A DNA stretch of 64,000 bases, from positions 40,495,142 to 40,559,141 of the forward strand of contig NC_083562.1 of the NCBI RefSeq assembly GCF_019925205.1, in the 5' to 3' direction. Position numbers and translations under genes: made by a program. This document shows positions 63,243 to 64,000 of this stretch, in pieces. The stretch's first letter is position 1. Every line of letters starts with the position of its first letter. The notes beneath the pieces are model-generated. The model did no database searches, was not told the origin of the DNA, and saw only the letters and a program-made list of their open reading frames with translations. The stretch comes from Metopolophium dirhodum (taxonomy: Eukaryota > Arthropoda > Insecta > Hemiptera > Aphididae).

Positions 63243-64000
63243 ATGGCATCAGATTTCTTCTACCCAAACATGGGAGGTGTGGAAGAACATATATTCAATT
63301 TGTCACAATGTCTTTTAATGAAAGGATATAAAGTTATCGTCTTAACTCATTCATACCAAGACAGAGTTGGAGTACGTTATATGACAAATGGATTGAAAGT
63401 AAATTAAAATATGTCAAAACTTTTTGATACTTTTTACAAAAAATAAATCATTAATTTCAATAGGTGTACTATTTGCCAATCAAACCATTCTATAACCAAT
63501 GTGTCTTACCGTCAATGGTTTCTTCTTTACCATTGATTAGATATGTTTTAGTTCGAGAACAAATAACTATTATACACGGGCATTCAGCATTTTCAACTTT
63601 AGCTCATGAAACAATGATGATTGGTCGTTTACTTGGCATCCAAGTAAAAATAATTTAGCAATCATGGGTAAAATAATAATTAACAAAAAAATAATGTTTA
63701 ATTTCTAGACAGTATTCACAGACCATTCACTATTTGGATTTGCTGACACTTCAGCTATTATAACAAACAAATTTTTAGAAATGTCATTAGCTGATTGTAA
63801 TCACTGTATTTGTGTATCACATATTGGGTAGCTATTAATCTAATTACGCATAAATAGTGTAGATAATTTAAAAATTATTATATTTTAGTAAGGAAAATAC
63901 AGTATTACGAGCTCGCGTTAATCACCATAGAGTTTCAGTCATACCGAATGCTGTTGATACAACAGCATTTGTTCCCAAGTTGGAATTAAGAACAACAAAT
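63243..64000 (+). CDS. PIGA: PIGA, GPI-anchor GlcNAc transferase subunit (partial)
   Basis: Exons 63243-63398, 63464-63643, 63709-63827 and 63889 to beyond 64000 give the first 189 codons in frame; the window end cuts the gene. PIGA is the catalytic subunit of the enzyme that moves N-acetylglucosamine from UDP-GlcNAc to phosphatidylinositol, the first step of GPI-anchor synthesis on the cytosolic face of the ER. Family signatures: MASDFFYPNMGGVEEHIFNL, GLKVYYLPIKPFYNQ, TIIHGHSAFSTLAHE, QTVFTDHSLFGFADTSAI and KENTVLRARVNHHRVSVIPN leading to AVD. The first two glycines of the glycosyltransferase family 4 fold lie in NMGGVEEH. An acceptor-like TTTTAG immediately precedes the ATG, so a further 5' exon is possible; human PIGA also has sequence before this point. 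The glycosyl-donor site and membrane anchor lie outside the window. Confidence 0.93.

Noticed and set aside
1..64000. CRISPR arrays, bacterial operons, tRNA or rRNA genes
   Set aside because: Looked for by eye; no regularly spaced direct repeats, no tRNA-like cloverleaf with B-box, and no rRNA segments were found.

Overview
The window looks like nuclear DNA of an aphid (Hemiptera, Aphididae) or a close relative. It is very AT-rich. Its genes are split by short GT-AG introns, and the spaces between them are full of small inverted-repeat transposons, with frequent 'taggtacct'-like words of the kind common in aphid genomes. The protein families are all typical of animals. No bacterial operons, CRISPR arrays, rRNA or tRNA genes were seen. 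The species call is an inference from base composition, repeats and gene content.

Eight protein-coding genes were assembled by hand by joining open reading frames across GT/AG sites; for seven of them the exon frames add up exactly. In order: 7924-11515 (-) CCZ1, a subunit of the Rab7 exchange factor; 13771-22236 (+) ARMC5, with armadillo repeats and a BTB domain; 15250-18345 (-) a testis-specific-type serine/threonine kinase that lies entirely inside ARMC5 intron 5 on the opposite strand; 22474-31191 (-) a single-pass receptor-like protein with CUB modules, one LDLa module and a cytoplasmic tail carrying three PPxY motifs (5' end unresolved); 35311-37198 (-) PRIM1, the DNA primase small subunit; 37890-41219 (+) TMBIM6/Bax inhibitor-1; 46622-58782 (-) a FET-family RNA-binding protein (cabeza/FUS/TAF15); and 63243 to the window end (+) PIGA, incomplete.

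The genes are mostly housekeeping genes with no shared pathway. Their arrangement is still informative: PRIM1 and TMBIM6 are divergent with 691 bp between start codons; CCZ1 and ARMC5 are divergent across about 2.3 kb; ARMC5 and the CUB/LDLa gene converge with only 237 bp between stop codons; and the FET gene and PIGA are divergent across about 4.5 kb.

The rest (1-7900, 11.5-13.8 kb, 31.2-35.3 kb, 41.2-46.6 kb, 58.8-63.2 kb and the large introns) holds mobile DNA. There is a TTAA-flanked foldback family with at least six copies; several hAT-type MITEs with clear 8-bp target duplications, one of them nested in a TTAA element; a MITE with TAA duplications (PIF/Harbinger-like); a hAT transposase remnant; copies of a longer dispersed repeat ('repeat A') that contains the motif GATTCTGAGCG; and several long perfect or near-perfect hairpins that no gene explains. 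No wholly new multi-gene system is evident. The most interesting items are the nested kinase, the CUB/LDLa/PPxY receptor, the TTAA foldback family and the unexplained long hairpins.
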